NCBI GenBank assembly: GCA_012841065.1
Contig: DUVI01000053.1
Span: forward strand, 1 to 43,810
Length of the DNA: 43,810 nucleotides
DNA from: Bacillota bacterium
GTDB lineage: Bacteria > Bacillota > Sulfobacillia > Fermentithermobacillales > Fermentithermobacillaceae
Direction of reading: 5' to 3'
Below, one piece after another: positions 26,285 to 34,755 of this stretch. Under the pieces are notes generated by a model. It was given only the letters and a program-made list of their open reading frames with translations. It searched no databases and had not been told where the DNA came from. The translations under genes were made by a program, and so were the position numbers. Numbering within the stretch: position 1 is the stretch's first letter; each line of letters begins with the position of its first letter.

Positions 26285-27611
26285 CAAGGTTCCCTCCAAT
26301 ATGTACGGCCTGTTCAGGATAATCGAAACTTATCTCCCTAAGTCCCATCAGAACCTTGGTCCCTGGCAACACACGTTGTGCCATAAAGTACCCCCGCTTC
26401 GACTTGGCGATGGCATCTCTCACGTTTGCCAGCAGGTCACCAAGCTCCTTTTCCCTATCTTCGTAATAGCTCCTCATTCTTTGAAGACGCAGGTTATCAA
26501 GCTGGTGTCCATCCTGGGCAGTGCGCCGGATGCCGGCATGTTTAATCCTTTGCAGTTCCGCCTTGACTGAAGCTATCTGTTTCTTGAGCATTTCGTACCG
26601 CTTCCGCAGTTTAGGGCTGACGCCTATTTCAAACGCAGTTGGGTTCCCCATGACCGAACCTGCAGAGTAAGTCGACACCCCCGCTTTGGCGATCGCCAAC
26701 CCGCCTACAATCCGCCCGCTGTCCTGGCTGGTTACAAGCGTTTGCTCAGTTTCAATGATGCTGTGCATTACAGCATCTGCTATCACAACATTACCCAAAG
26801 CCCTTACCACAGAATTCTCGCAATACCTTGCAGATATAGTGCCTCCCGATGCCACGATTTCGCCTGGAGCATTTATGCCACCGTCAACCGTGATACTTCC
26901 GGCACTGGTAGCCGAACCGTACAAGTTGCCTACAATTGAGAGCGAACCCCAGGTAGCAACTTTGAACCCCTGGAGTACATCCCCTTGTATCGTAAGGTCT
27001 CCCGGAAACGTTATATCGCCGGTGTCAGGCCCGATGTCTCCGTGTATCGTAAGGGAACACAGAAGCCCCACCCTGCGGCCTTCCACATACGGAATGCCAG
27101 GCTTGGTTGCTAAGACATACCTGCCGTCTTCAGATAATTGGGTGTTGTTGCAGCACATAAGCAGCGGCTCATCGCCAAAACAGGGTACCTTTTCGCCTGT
27201 AACGGTTATACCGAAGTTGCATCTACCGGCGTTTCGTACAAACGCCAGGATCCCCTTTTGCCGTACGAAGCCCCTAGACGTGAGTTTACTCCATTCAATC
27301 CTGAAGTCTGGCCCGGCGACGAGTGTCTCAGGAGGTTTTCCCCTTGAATGGCTGAAGTTGAACACCAGTTTGGGCTTGGCCGAATCTTTGCCGCGAGGGG
27401 GAGAAAGGCCCCAAGCCACCTGATAAGGTTGATTCCTCTTACCGGAAATGCACGACCGTATTGCCGCATCAGAAACCCCAAACACAACACCCTTGGCGTT
27501 GAGGGCTTGCTTTATTTCAGCCAGGTTCCAGTCACCGCCCTGCGGCAGGGATAGGAAAGCGGCCATTTTGTCTCCGGAAATGGAGATTTCCATGCGATTT
27601 GCATTTTTCAT
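26271..27611 (-). CDS. FapA / DUF342 family protein
   Basis: 446 residues. An N-terminal domain (1-155) precedes a repetitive beta-helix region (about 185-320) whose turns read GDIGPDTGDITFPGDL, IQGDVLQGFKV, GSLSIVGNLYGSA, GSITVDGGINAPGEI and ISARYCENSVVRALGNV. A C-terminal coiled coil (about 335-420) follows. This is the FapA layout (polymer-forming, flagellar assembly-associated), and the position next to the flagellar sigma gene is usual in Firmicutes. Exact role unknown. ATG at 27611 behind GGGGGGA; 23 bases after the sigma gene. Confidence 0.85.
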   Translation of the reverse strand: MKNANRMEISISGDKMAAFLSLPQGGDWNLAEIKQALNAKGVVFGVSDAAIRSCISGKRNQPYQVAWGLSPPRGKDSAKPKLVFNFSHSRGKPPETLVAGPDFRIEWSKLTSRGFVRQKGILAFVRNAGRCNFGITVTGEKVPCFGDEPLLMCCNNTQLSEDGRYVLATKPGIPYVEGRRVGLLCSLTIHGDIGPDTGDITFPGDLTIQGDVLQGFKVATWGSLSIVGNLYGSATSAGSITVDGGINAPGEIVASGGTISARYCENSVVRALGNVVIADAVMHSIIETEQTLVTSQDSGRIVGGLAIAKAGVSTYSAGSVMGNPTAFEIGVSPKLRKRYEMLKKQIASVKAELQRIKHAGIRRTAQDGHQLDNLRLQRMRSYYEDREKELGDLLANVRDAIAKSKRGYFMAQRVLPGTKVLMGLREISFDYPEQAVHIGGNLGETD

Positions 27612-27634
27612 TTTGAGTCCCCCCGCTAAGAGAC

Positions 27635-28420
27635 CTAATCCAGATTGCCGCTAGCAAATACACCTCTCAGCCTGGCCACAGCTTTCGTATGTAGCTGGGA
27701 GATTCTAGATGGGGACACTCCCATGATTTTCGCAATTTCTTTAACTGTGAGGCCTTCGTAATAGTAGAGTGTGACTACCAACCTCTCGCGCTCAGGTAAC
27801 CTTGCGATTGACTTGGCAAGAGATTCCTTCCTGAGGGTCCATTGTGCTTCGTCGAGAGGATCGCGGGCTTTGTCGTCCCTGATTTCAGGAGTGCGGACGG
27901 AGGTTTCCGCATCTTCCGGCCTGGCCCAAAGATCTTCCAAAGACAGTATTGCAGTTGAAGCCATATCCTGAACGCGTTTATTATATTCTTCGATCGTTAT
28001 GCCAAGCTCATCAGCTACTTCAGCATCTGTGGCTGACCGTCCCAAACGATTCTCAAGTTCCCTTATTGTTTCTTCAATCCGCCTGTTTCTATGACGCACT
28101 GACACAGGCACCCAATCCATTGACCGGAGCCCGTCTATCATAGAGCCACGTATTCTGGCAATGGCATAGGTCTCGAATTTGACTCCCCGTTGCGGGTCAA
28201 ATCTTTCCATTGCATCCAGCAACCCCAGGCTACCGTAACCTATCAAATCTCCTTCTTCAACATTCTTCGGCAAGTTGATGGCAACTCTGCCCGCCACGTA
28301 CTTCACCAGTGGCGCGTAATGCCTGATTAGAGCGTCCCTTGCATGCTTGTCCTTAAATGCTTTGTAATCGCGCCAAAGGGCTTCAATTTTATCTGCTTCA
28401 GTCCTTTTTGTGTTTCCCAT
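27635..28420 (-). CDS. fliA: Flagellar sigma factor FliA/WhiG (sigma-28, SigD)
   Basis: Directs RNA polymerase to late flagellar and chemotaxis genes. 261 residues: region 2 with EEGDLIGYGSLGLLDAMERF and KFETYAIARIRGSMIDGLR, WVPVSVRHRNRR at region 3, and a region 4 helix-turn-helix VKEIAKIMGVSPSRISQLHTKA. ATG at 28420 follows TTGGAGA and lies within the 3' end of pilZ (23-base overlap), so the two are coupled. In Firmicutes it is usually preceded by flhF, flhG and other genes; here pilZ follows flhA directly. The anti-sigma FlgM is not in the window. Confidence 0.94.
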   Translation of the reverse strand: MGNTKRTEADKIEALWRDYKAFKDKHARDALIRHYAPLVKYVAGRVAINLPKNVEEGDLIGYGSLGLLDAMERFDPQRGVKFETYAIARIRGSMIDGLRSMDWVPVSVRHRNRRIEETIRELENRLGRSATDAEVADELGITIEEYNKRVQDMASTAILSLEDLWARPEDAETSVRTPEIRDDKARDPLDEAQWTLRKESLAKSIARLPERERLVVTLYYYEGLTVKEIAKIMGVSPSRISQLHTKAVARLRGVFASGNLD

Positions 28421-28781
28421 GGCGATTCTCCAATCCGTCGGTAAGCACAACTCTCGCTATTTTATCTTTGTCCCTTGGGGCCATTGAAACAAAACTTACT
28501 CCAACAGCATCTGACAGTCCTTGGGAGTCAAGAATTCTCACAACCTCTGCAATGCCGAACACCGGACCTCCAGGTATTACCAGTTGAAACTCTAAAAGGT
28601 CCCCGGGTGCTAGTTTTTCATCTTCTGCGAAAACGGCAGCACCTCCTGCAGAGAGGTTCAAGGTCATGGTTTTATGCCACTTATGGGACCCGTCAGGCTT
28701 TTCACCCTGGAGCTTTCTGTACAAGAACGCGTAACTTGAATGGCTCCGGAACTCGCGTCTCTTCTGATTGTATTCAGTCAA
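28398..28781 (-). CDS. PilZ domain protein, c-di-GMP receptor
   Basis: 127 residues, a single PilZ barrel with both ligand motifs intact: RREFR (RxxxR, residues 8-12) and NLSAGG (NxSxxG, near 42-47). It lacks the N-terminal YcgR domain of B. subtilis YpfA-type flagellar brakes. TTG at 28781 overlaps the flhA stop and has AAGGTGA upstream. Its place between flhA and the sigma factor suggests that cyclic di-GMP acts on flagellar export, motor or sigma function, which is inference from context. Confidence 0.88.
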   Translation of the reverse strand: MTEYNQKRREFRSHSSYAFLYRKLQGEKPDGSHKWHKTMTLNLSAGGAAVFAEDEKLAPGDLLEFQLVIPGGPVFGIAEVVRILDSQGLSDAVGVSFVSMAPRDKDKIARVVLTDGLENRHGKHKKD

Positions 28782-30819
28782 CGCTAATCACCTTAACTGC
28801 TTCAATATTGGCCCTATTATCCAATTCTTCATAAGCCACTACACTAATCTCAGGCACCACCCGGGATGCAATCTCATACATTTGACTACGGCAAGCAGCA
28901 GATGAGAGAAGCACTGGTCTGGGTGCCTTTGAAGCAATCTCATTCATCCCCTGAGAAACTGCTTGCATGATTTGAGTAAGGCGTTGTGCGGGCACGGCCA
29001 CATAAGACCCCCTGTCACTTGTCCTTGTGGCCTGAAGCAACTCTTGCTCCAACGCCGGGTCCAGTGTGGCCACTGGGAAAGGCCCTTTGTCAAGCCCTAC
29101 AGTTTGGGTTATAAGACGGGAAAGGCTTTCTCTGACACGCATGGTCAGATAATCTGTGTCTTTGGATATCCTTGCTGCATCTGCTATGGTTTCCATTATT
29201 GTAACAAGGTCTCTGATTGGCACGCCTTCCCTCAAAAGATTCTGAAGTACTTTTTGAACGTCTCCTATTGACACAAGGTCGGGAATAGCTTCTTCAACAC
29301 ACGAGGCATCTTCTGCTTTGACCAGTTCTACGAGCCGGTGTGTCTCTTGGCGCGTAAGCAGCAAGTGGGCGTTCCTCCTCAACATTTCAGTCAGATGGGT
29401 AGCTAGTACTGCCGAAGCTTCGATTACTGTGTAGCCTCGTGTTTCCGCTTCTTCCCTTTGATCTTTGACTACCCACACCACATCCAGGCCAAAGGCGGGC
29501 TCTTTGCCCGGAATACCTTCCAGTTCTACATCTGCGGGCGCACCTTCAATCGCCATTAGCCTGTCGGGATAAACCTCTCCTGTGCCAATTTCCACCCCCC
29601 TCAGGTTAATCCGGTATTCATTAGGGCCCAACCCGGCAAAGTTGTCCCTGACTCTTACCGCAGGTATGACAATGCCTAACTCAGATGCAAGCTGTCTCCT
29701 CACCATGACGATCCGGTCCATCAAGTCGCCGCCCTGGTACGGATCTGCAATAGGCAGCAAAGCCAGCCCAAACTCGATCTCAAGTGGATCTACCTTTATC
29801 AGGTTTAGCGCGGCTTCCGGCCGTTTCTGCTCTTCCAGTTCCTTCTTGTACAATTCTTCGCGTGCCGCGGCTTCCCGTGCCACTTGCGCTCCACTGGCCG
29901 ACCTGCTCAAAAACAGCCAGGCGCCGCCCAGCGCCAGAAATGCCACCTTCGGCAGGCCTGGCACCAGCCCCAGGGCAATAAGCGCCCAACCAGTAATCCC
30001 CAGCACCCTGGGTGACTGGGTCATTTGCCTGAAAACATCTACGCCTAGGTTTTCCCGGGACGCACTCCGGGTAACGATGATTCCTGTGGCGGTGGAGATA
30101 ATGAGCGCGGGCAACTGGTTCACCAATCCGTTTCCAACGGTGAGCAGCGCGTATTTGTGCCACGCCTCAGCCGCCGGCAACCCATGCTGTAACATACCGA
30201 CGCCGAACCCGCCTAGGAGGTTGACAACGGTGATTATGAGCCCCGCTATAGCGTCACCCTTGACAAACTTGGAAGCACCGTCCATGGCCCCGTAGAAATC
30301 AGCTTCTCGTTCTACTGCCCGTCTGCGTTCCCGGGCCTCTTCTTCGGTTATGAGGCCTGCATTGAGGTCAGCATCGATTGACATCTGCTTCCCGGGCATT
30401 GCGTCCAGGGTAAACCTTGCGGCCACCTCGGCAACCCTTTCAGAACCCCGTGTGATCACCACAAACTGGATGATCACAAGGATTAGAAACACTACAAGCC
30501 CTACAACTTCGTTGCCGCCGACCACAAATTGACCGAAAGATTCGATAATCCGACCTGCGTTATACTGCAACAAGATGAGCCTGGTTGAAGATACGTTGAT
30601 TGCAAGGCGGAACAAAGTCATGATAAGCAGCAAAGACGGGAAAACCGAGAACTCAAGAGGCTCCTTTGTATACATGGTCAGCAGAAGTATAGCTATGGAG
30701 ATGCTGAAATTAGCTGCAATCAGGATATCCAGCACTCCCGGGGGAAGCGGCACGATCATCATTGCCACTACCAATACCACTAAGACAGATACTATACTGC
30801 TCTTGGCCTTACCAAACAT
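28774..30819 (-). CDS. flhA: Flagellar export gate protein FlhA
   Basis: Large export-gate component that couples proton flow to type III export and docks chaperone-substrate complexes. 681 residues: about eight membrane spans in 1-310, with the conserved cytosolic loop containing DAMPGKQMSIDADLNAGLI near 150 (FHIPEP region), then a linker and the C-terminal nonamer-ring domain (about 350-681). ATG at 30819 shares a base with the flhB stop (TGATG) and has GGAGGG six bases upstream; a TTG one codon earlier is rejected. Confidence 0.96.
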   Translation of the reverse strand: MFGKAKSSIVSVLVVLVVAMMIVPLPPGVLDILIAANFSISIAILLLTMYTKEPLEFSVFPSLLLIMTLFRLAINVSSTRLILLQYNAGRIIESFGQFVVGGNEVVGLVVFLILVIIQFVVITRGSERVAEVAARFTLDAMPGKQMSIDADLNAGLITEEEARERRRAVEREADFYGAMDGASKFVKGDAIAGLIITVVNLLGGFGVGMLQHGLPAAEAWHKYALLTVGNGLVNQLPALIISTATGIIVTRSASRENLGVDVFRQMTQSPRVLGITGWALIALGLVPGLPKVAFLALGGAWLFLSRSASGAQVAREAAAREELYKKELEEQKRPEAALNLIKVDPLEIEFGLALLPIADPYQGGDLMDRIVMVRRQLASELGIVIPAVRVRDNFAGLGPNEYRINLRGVEIGTGEVYPDRLMAIEGAPADVELEGIPGKEPAFGLDVVWVVKDQREEAETRGYTVIEASAVLATHLTEMLRRNAHLLLTRQETHRLVELVKAEDASCVEEAIPDLVSIGDVQKVLQNLLREGVPIRDLVTIMETIADAARISKDTDYLTMRVRESLSRLITQTVGLDKGPFPVATLDPALEQELLQATRTSDRGSYVAVPAQRLTQIMQAVSQGMNEIASKAPRPVLLSSAACRSQMYEIASRVVPEISVVAYEELDNRANIEAVKVISVD

Positions 30820-31919
30820 CAAGTTCCCTCCAAAGGCATCCTGCCGGATAGTCGATATACATACGCTAAGACCTGCGCTACAGCCTGATACAACTCTTCA
30901 GGTATCTCTTCCCCTACATCAACTGCACGGTAGAGTGCCTGGGCCAATGGAGGATCTTCGACGATATGCACCTTGTTTTCCTCTGCAAGGGCCCGTATTC
31001 TCAAGGCTAGTTCATCAAGTCCCTTCGCAACCACTTTGGGCGCGTTGTCCTCCTCCATGTTGTACTTGAGCGCAACAGCATAGTGAGTGGGGTTAGTCAA
31101 GACTACGTCCGCTGTAGGAACGTCCTGCATCATCCGCCTCATGGATATTTGCCGCTGCCTCCGGCGGATGGCCTGCCGGACCTCAGGTTTGCCCTCAGTA
31201 TCCTTAACTTCCTCTTTTATTTCCTGGAGGGTCATCCTGAGGCTCTTTTCATGCTCCCACCACTGATATACATAATCCGCAACGCCGATAGCTACCAGCA
31301 TTACACTGGAGTTAAGCAATATCTTCTCCACCAACTGCTTCACTGTTGATACTGAGTGGGTCAAATCGGTAATCATCAGGGCAGAGAGCTGCGCCCACTC
31401 AGACTTGACCGTGTTCCATACTACCAAGCCTATCAGCAGAACCTTTGCAAGCGACTTGAGCAATGCCTGAAGGGATCTCCTCGAAAAGATCCGCTTAAAG
31501 CCTTCTATTGGGTTAAGCCGCTTCAGGTCGGGAGCCAACAACTGAGGCCTTACCATAAACCCTACTTGTAACATAGATGTACCTGCGCCGAAAACCAACG
31601 CTGCAGCCATGACCGGAAATATGGCCAGAATCCAAGCGATTAGCATATCTTTCATGGCGGCTGAGGCCCACCCTATGGTAGGAGCCCCTGTGGGCTTAGA
31701 CGCCCAAATCTGGGAGGCCTTTTCCGCCACAACTCTTGTGCTGAATGTCATCGTATACTTGAGGGTTAGCACGGCAAAAAGGATACTCACAGCCGAGGTA
31801 AGGTCCTGGCTTGAGAATACCTGGCCTCTTTCCCTGGCAAGCTGGCGCCGCCTTGGGGTGGCCGGATGCTCCTTTTCCTCAGCAAACAGCTGAAGGTCGA
31901 TTTCCCAATACAAAATCAT
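30819..31919 (-). CDS. flhB: Flagellar export switch protein FlhB
   Basis: Controls the change from hook to filament export. 366 residues with four membrane spans (about 43-220) and the autocleavage motif NPTH at 276-279, intact. The N-terminal EEKEHPATPRRRQLARERGQ is characteristic. ATG at 31919 overlaps the fliR stop (ATGA). The open frame extends a further 73 codons upstream into fliR, and that extension is rejected. Followed directly by flhA. Confidence 0.96.
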   Translation of the reverse strand: MILYWEIDLQLFAEEKEHPATPRRRQLARERGQVFSSQDLTSAVSILFAVLTLKYTMTFSTRVVAEKASQIWASKPTGAPTIGWASAAMKDMLIAWILAIFPVMAAALVFGAGTSMLQVGFMVRPQLLAPDLKRLNPIEGFKRIFSRRSLQALLKSLAKVLLIGLVVWNTVKSEWAQLSALMITDLTHSVSTVKQLVEKILLNSSVMLVAIGVADYVYQWWEHEKSLRMTLQEIKEEVKDTEGKPEVRQAIRRRQRQISMRRMMQDVPTADVVLTNPTHYAVALKYNMEEDNAPKVVAKGLDELALRIRALAEENKVHIVEDPPLAQALYRAVDVGEEIPEELYQAVAQVLAYVYRLSGRMPLEGT

Positions 31920-32683
31920 CTGCTTAAGACTCCTAAAAGACTTCCCATAAGCCCCCGTATGGAAAGGGTAATCTGTCTTGCAAACGCTCCATAAAAGGTA
32001 ACTGACCCTAACATGATTGCCAGACCTACAAGGGTCTTCATGGGAATCCCCACAACAAACACATTTAGCTGGGGTACGGTCCGGGCAATTACCCCTAGGC
32101 CGAAATCTACAATCATCGTAGCTGCCCATACAGGACACGACAACACCAGTGCAATCTTGACCATCTCGGCAGCTGCCTTTAGCCCTATTTCAGCCCACTC
32201 TGCCGGAATGACAGCAGTTCCTGCAGGGACCAACTCAAAAGAGCGGAACAACGCCTTGATGAGCATGTGATGGCCGTCGATTCCAAGAAAAATCAACATT
32301 ATGAGCAAGTACTTAAAGATTCCAAGGATCGGGGATGCTTGACCGTAGTGCGGATCGACCACGTTTGCCATTCCAAACCCGATTTTCATATCTACAAGAT
32401 ATCCGGCCGTCTCGATGGCAGCTATCAAAACAGTCCCGCAAAATCCCAGAAGCAGGCCGAAAGACACCTCGCTTACGGCTGAGACTGCAAATCCTCCCAG
32501 GGTAGGCGGAACAGGCCCTATCCGTACCACCGGCAAGAGGATATATCCCAAAAGCAGTGATACCGTTCCCTTTATCAGGCCTGGGATGTATCTGGTCCCT
32601 GTAATCGGAGCCGCGATTATAAACCCTGCGACGCGAAGGGTAATCCAGAGCAACGGTATAATTGTCTCTAGCCAAGCCTCCAC
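31916..32683 (-). CDS. fliR: Flagellar export gate protein FliR
   Basis: 255 residues, about six membrane spans, part of the FliPQR core complex. N-terminal LWITLRVAGFIIAAPITGTRYIPGLIK-type start and C-terminal PQLNVFVVGIPMKTLVG are family hallmarks. GTG at 32683 with GGGAGG eight bases upstream, 18 bases after fliQ. Separate from flhB, unlike the FliR-FlhB fusions known in some Clostridia. Confidence 0.95.
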   Translation of the reverse strand: MEAWLETIIPLLWITLRVAGFIIAAPITGTRYIPGLIKGTVSLLLGYILLPVVRIGPVPPTLGGFAVSAVSEVSFGLLLGFCGTVLIAAIETAGYLVDMKIGFGMANVVDPHYGQASPILGIFKYLLIMLIFLGIDGHHMLIKALFRSFELVPAGTAVIPAEWAEIGLKAAAEMVKIALVLSCPVWAATMIVDFGLGVIARTVPQLNVFVVGIPMKTLVGLAIMLGSVTFYGAFARQITLSIRGLMGSLLGVLSR

Positions 32684-32701
32684 CGTTCAGCCTCCCAATT
32701 G

Positions 32702-32968
32702 TCAGATAAGCCCGGGCAACTGCTCTAAGAGCCTCATAGTGAAGTCCACCATCGTCTTCAGCATCCATCCACCAAACAACATGAGGGTGACCATAACCGC
32801 AAGTATCTTGGGTACAAAACTCAATGTCTGGTCATGTATCTGAGTGGTTGCCTGAAATATGGACACAAGCAAGCCAACGGTAATGGAAACAGCCAGGCAG
32901 GGCATGGCCACCAGTAGGGTCACTCCCAAAGTTTCCTTTCCTATTGAGATCACTTGATCGAGAGTCAC
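32702..32968 (-). CDS. fliQ: Flagellar export gate protein FliQ
   Basis: 88 residues, two membrane spans, FliPQR core component: TLDQVISIGKETL, then VGLLVSIFQATTQI and LSFVPKILAVMVTL. I place the start at GTG 32968 (MTLDQ), seven bases after GGAGG. The in-frame ATG at 32974 abuts the ribosome-binding site with about one base between and is less likely. Confidence 0.94.
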   Translation of the reverse strand: MTLDQVISIGKETLGVTLLVAMPCLAVSITVGLLVSIFQATTQIHDQTLSFVPKILAVMVTLMLFGGWMLKTMVDFTMRLLEQLPGLI

Positions 32969-33016
32969 AGCCATTCCTCCTAACCAACTTGATTGTCATA
33001 AGTTGCCGCCTTTACC

Positions 33017-34147
33017 CTACCTGAAACTGCCTATCAAAGACCTTGTAACCAGCCCCCAACCATCCACCAACACAAACAGCAGGAGCTTAAAGGGCATAGA
33101 GATCAGCACGGGCGGGAGCATTAACATTCCCATTGACATCAGAGTCGAAGCTACCACCATATCGATCACCAGAAACGGCAGGTACAGAATAAACCCCATT
33201 TCAAAGGCAGTCTTAAGCTCGGACATCGCAAACGCAGGAACAACCTGAACCAAAGGCAGTTGTTCAGGAGAATCAACCTCCTCGTCCTGCCCCAGTTCAA
33301 CAAAAAGCGCAAGGTCCTTTTCCCTCGTCTGCCGCAACATGAACTGCTTGATAGGTTCCTGGGCCAGGGAAATCGCCTCCTGGGCACTTATGCTGCCCTC
33401 CATGTATGGTGCAATGGCAACCTCATTCACCTGGTTCCACGTGGGGGCCATCACAAAGAACGTGAGCAACAAGGCCAGCCCTATAAGTACCTGATTGGGC
33501 GGGGTTTGTTGGGTTCCCAAGCCTGTGCGCAAGAATGAAAACACTATGACTATCCGGGTAAATGACGTAGTCAAAATAAGTATAGCCGGCGCAAGGGATA
33601 GTACTGTGAGCACCGCCAAAATCCCAATCGTATTTAGCAACCCGCCATGTCCCGTTTCACCATCGATCCTGATGTCTATGTTGGGAACAATGGTCTCAGG
33701 AGCTGCCAAAGCATATCCCGGCAAACAGGTAGTGAGCACTGCTGCCAGGAGCAAACCGGTAATGATCTTGGTTGAACTGAACCGCTTGGAACGCTCCGAA
33801 AGCCGCCTCTTGAGCTCAGCCCGAAAACTGCCTGTGATGTTAGGCGCAGGCTCGTCCCGGACCTGTGAAGCAGAGATGTCGTCAAATTCAGACTGAGAGA
33901 TCTCTTTCAGAAGTGAGACATTGTGGCCGGTCAAGCCCAAAACCAGGATTGACCTGCCTGCCCTGACCATGCAGACCATGCATTCCCTGCCTAGCGCCAC
34001 ACAATCTATTACCTGGAGATAAGCCATTGGGCCGCCTGGCCTAAAGCGGCGGTTCCTCAAACGGACGGCTATAATCGCGCATGCGATAAGAAAGCCTAGA
34101 AACGCAGCTATTTTGAGGAAGTCAGAAGCCAAAGAATACGAATTCAT
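33017..34147 (-). CDS. fliP: FliO-FliP fusion, flagellar export gate
   Basis: 376 residues in one frame. Residues 1-85 look like FliO: a membrane span (about 9-30), basic RLRNRRFR, then a small domain YLQVIDCVALGRECMVCMV-GRSILVLGLT. Residues 86-117 are a linker. From about 118 the sequence is FliP with its own signal-like segment (SERSKRFSSTK, hydrophobic 128-143, ALA-APE near 145-150) followed by four spans, including IGILAVLTVLSLAPAILILTTSFTRIVIVFSFLRTGLGTQQTPPNQ-type FliP core (motif at about 173-218) and a C-terminal LLPPVLISMPFKLLLFV-like end. No ATG, GTG or TTG occurs in frame between residues 73 and 131, so FliP cannot easily be started separately. Signal peptidase could still split the product after Ala147. 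FliO normally aids FliPQR assembly. Confidence 0.9.
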   Translation of the reverse strand: MNSYSLASDFLKIAAFLGFLIACAIIAVRLRNRRFRPGGPMAYLQVIDCVALGRECMVCMVRAGRSILVLGLTGHNVSLLKEISQSEFDDISASQVRDEPAPNITGSFRAELKRRLSERSKRFSSTKIITGLLLAAVLTTCLPGYALAAPETIVPNIDIRIDGETGHGGLLNTIGILAVLTVLSLAPAILILTTSFTRIVIVFSFLRTGLGTQQTPPNQVLIGLALLLTFFVMAPTWNQVNEVAIAPYMEGSISAQEAISLAQEPIKQFMLRQTREKDLALFVELGQDEEVDSPEQLPLVQVVPAFAMSELKTAFEMGFILYLPFLVIDMVVASTLMSMGMLMLPPVLISMPFKLLLFVLVDGWGLVTRSLIGSFR

Positions 34148-34153
34148 ATAAGT

Positions 34154-34177
34154 GCCGGAAATCCCGGCGGCCCCCCC
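34154..34177 (-). promoter_or_regulatory. Hairpin between the G-rich ribosome-binding site and the fliO/P start
   Basis: On the minus strand a run of seven G (34171-34177) is followed by the stem GCCGG/CCGGC (34154-34168) and then ACTTATATG. In linear distance the G-run is too far from the ATG at 34147; if the hairpin folds, the spacing shrinks to about eight bases. The 92-base gap after fliN holds nothing else convincing. Confidence 0.35.
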
Positions 34178-34239
34178 TTATCTGTGTCTGTCTATATACC
34201 TTACCGCCTGGTTGCCTGTCTGAGTCCTGGATTCATGTA

Positions 34240-34755
34240 CTAACGGCGTTTGTCTTGCCCCAAGACTTCCTGGATTCTTACACCGAAGTTTTCATCGATT
34301 ACGACAACTTCACCTTTCGCAAACAGTTTGCCGTTGACAAGGATATCTACAGGATCACCAGCAAGCCTGTCCAACTCAACTATTGAGCCGACAGTGAGAT
34401 TTAACAGGTCTCTTACGTAACATTTGGATCTTCCAAGCTCAACGCTGATTGACAGCGGGATGTCCATGAGTACACCCATATCGGAAACGGGTTTTTCAGG
34501 CCCGGGCTCCATCTTGAATTCTTCAAACTCTGCTACGCGAATCGAAGGTTGAACATGTTCCGGTATTTCAACGGGCTCATCGGGCTTCTCATCATCAACA
34601 GCAAGCATATCTTCGTGCTCGTCTGAAACGCTTGAAACCATCTCTTTCTCTGGTACACCTTCTTCCGCCGCGGTGCTGTGCTCTTCCTGAATTGCTTGCT
34701 CAGCTTCCCGCAACAACTTTTCAATTTCTTCTTGGCTGAGATTCTCATGTCTCAT
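34240..34755 (-). CDS. fliN: Flagellar motor switch protein FliN with CheY-docking-like N-terminus
   Basis: 171 residues. The C-terminal SpoA domain (about 95-165: [54 protein letters not shown]) is standard FliN. The N-terminus carries [10 protein letters not shown] (6-15), which resembles the CheY-P binding peptide of FliM and FliY. It is joined by an acidic, likely disordered linker rich in Glu and Asp (16-90). No CheC phosphatase domain is present, so it is not a full FliY. ATG at 34755 overlaps the fliM stop (ATGA). Confidence 0.92.
   Translation of the reverse strand: MRHENLSQEEIEKLLREAEQAIQEEHSTAAEEGVPEKEMVSSVSDEHEDMLAVDDEKPDEPVEIPEHVQPSIRVAEFEEFKMEPGPEKPVSDMGVLMDIPLSISVELGRSKCYVRDLLNLTVGSIVELDRLAGDPVDILVNGKLFAKGEVVVIDENFGVRIQEVLGQDKRR

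Noticed and set aside
26686-27423. 245-residue plus-strand open frame opposite fapA
   Set aside because: Ser/Thr/Pro-rich translation with no motif, fully antisense to the FapA beta-helix repeats.
29582-30295. 237-residue plus-strand open frame opposite flhA
   Set aside because: Antisense to conserved FlhA sequence; composition typical of shadow frames.
31920-32138. 73-codon N-terminal extension of FlhB
   Set aside because: Lies within fliR, Cys/Arg-rich and unlike FlhB; ATG at 31919 in an ATGA overlap gives the normal length.
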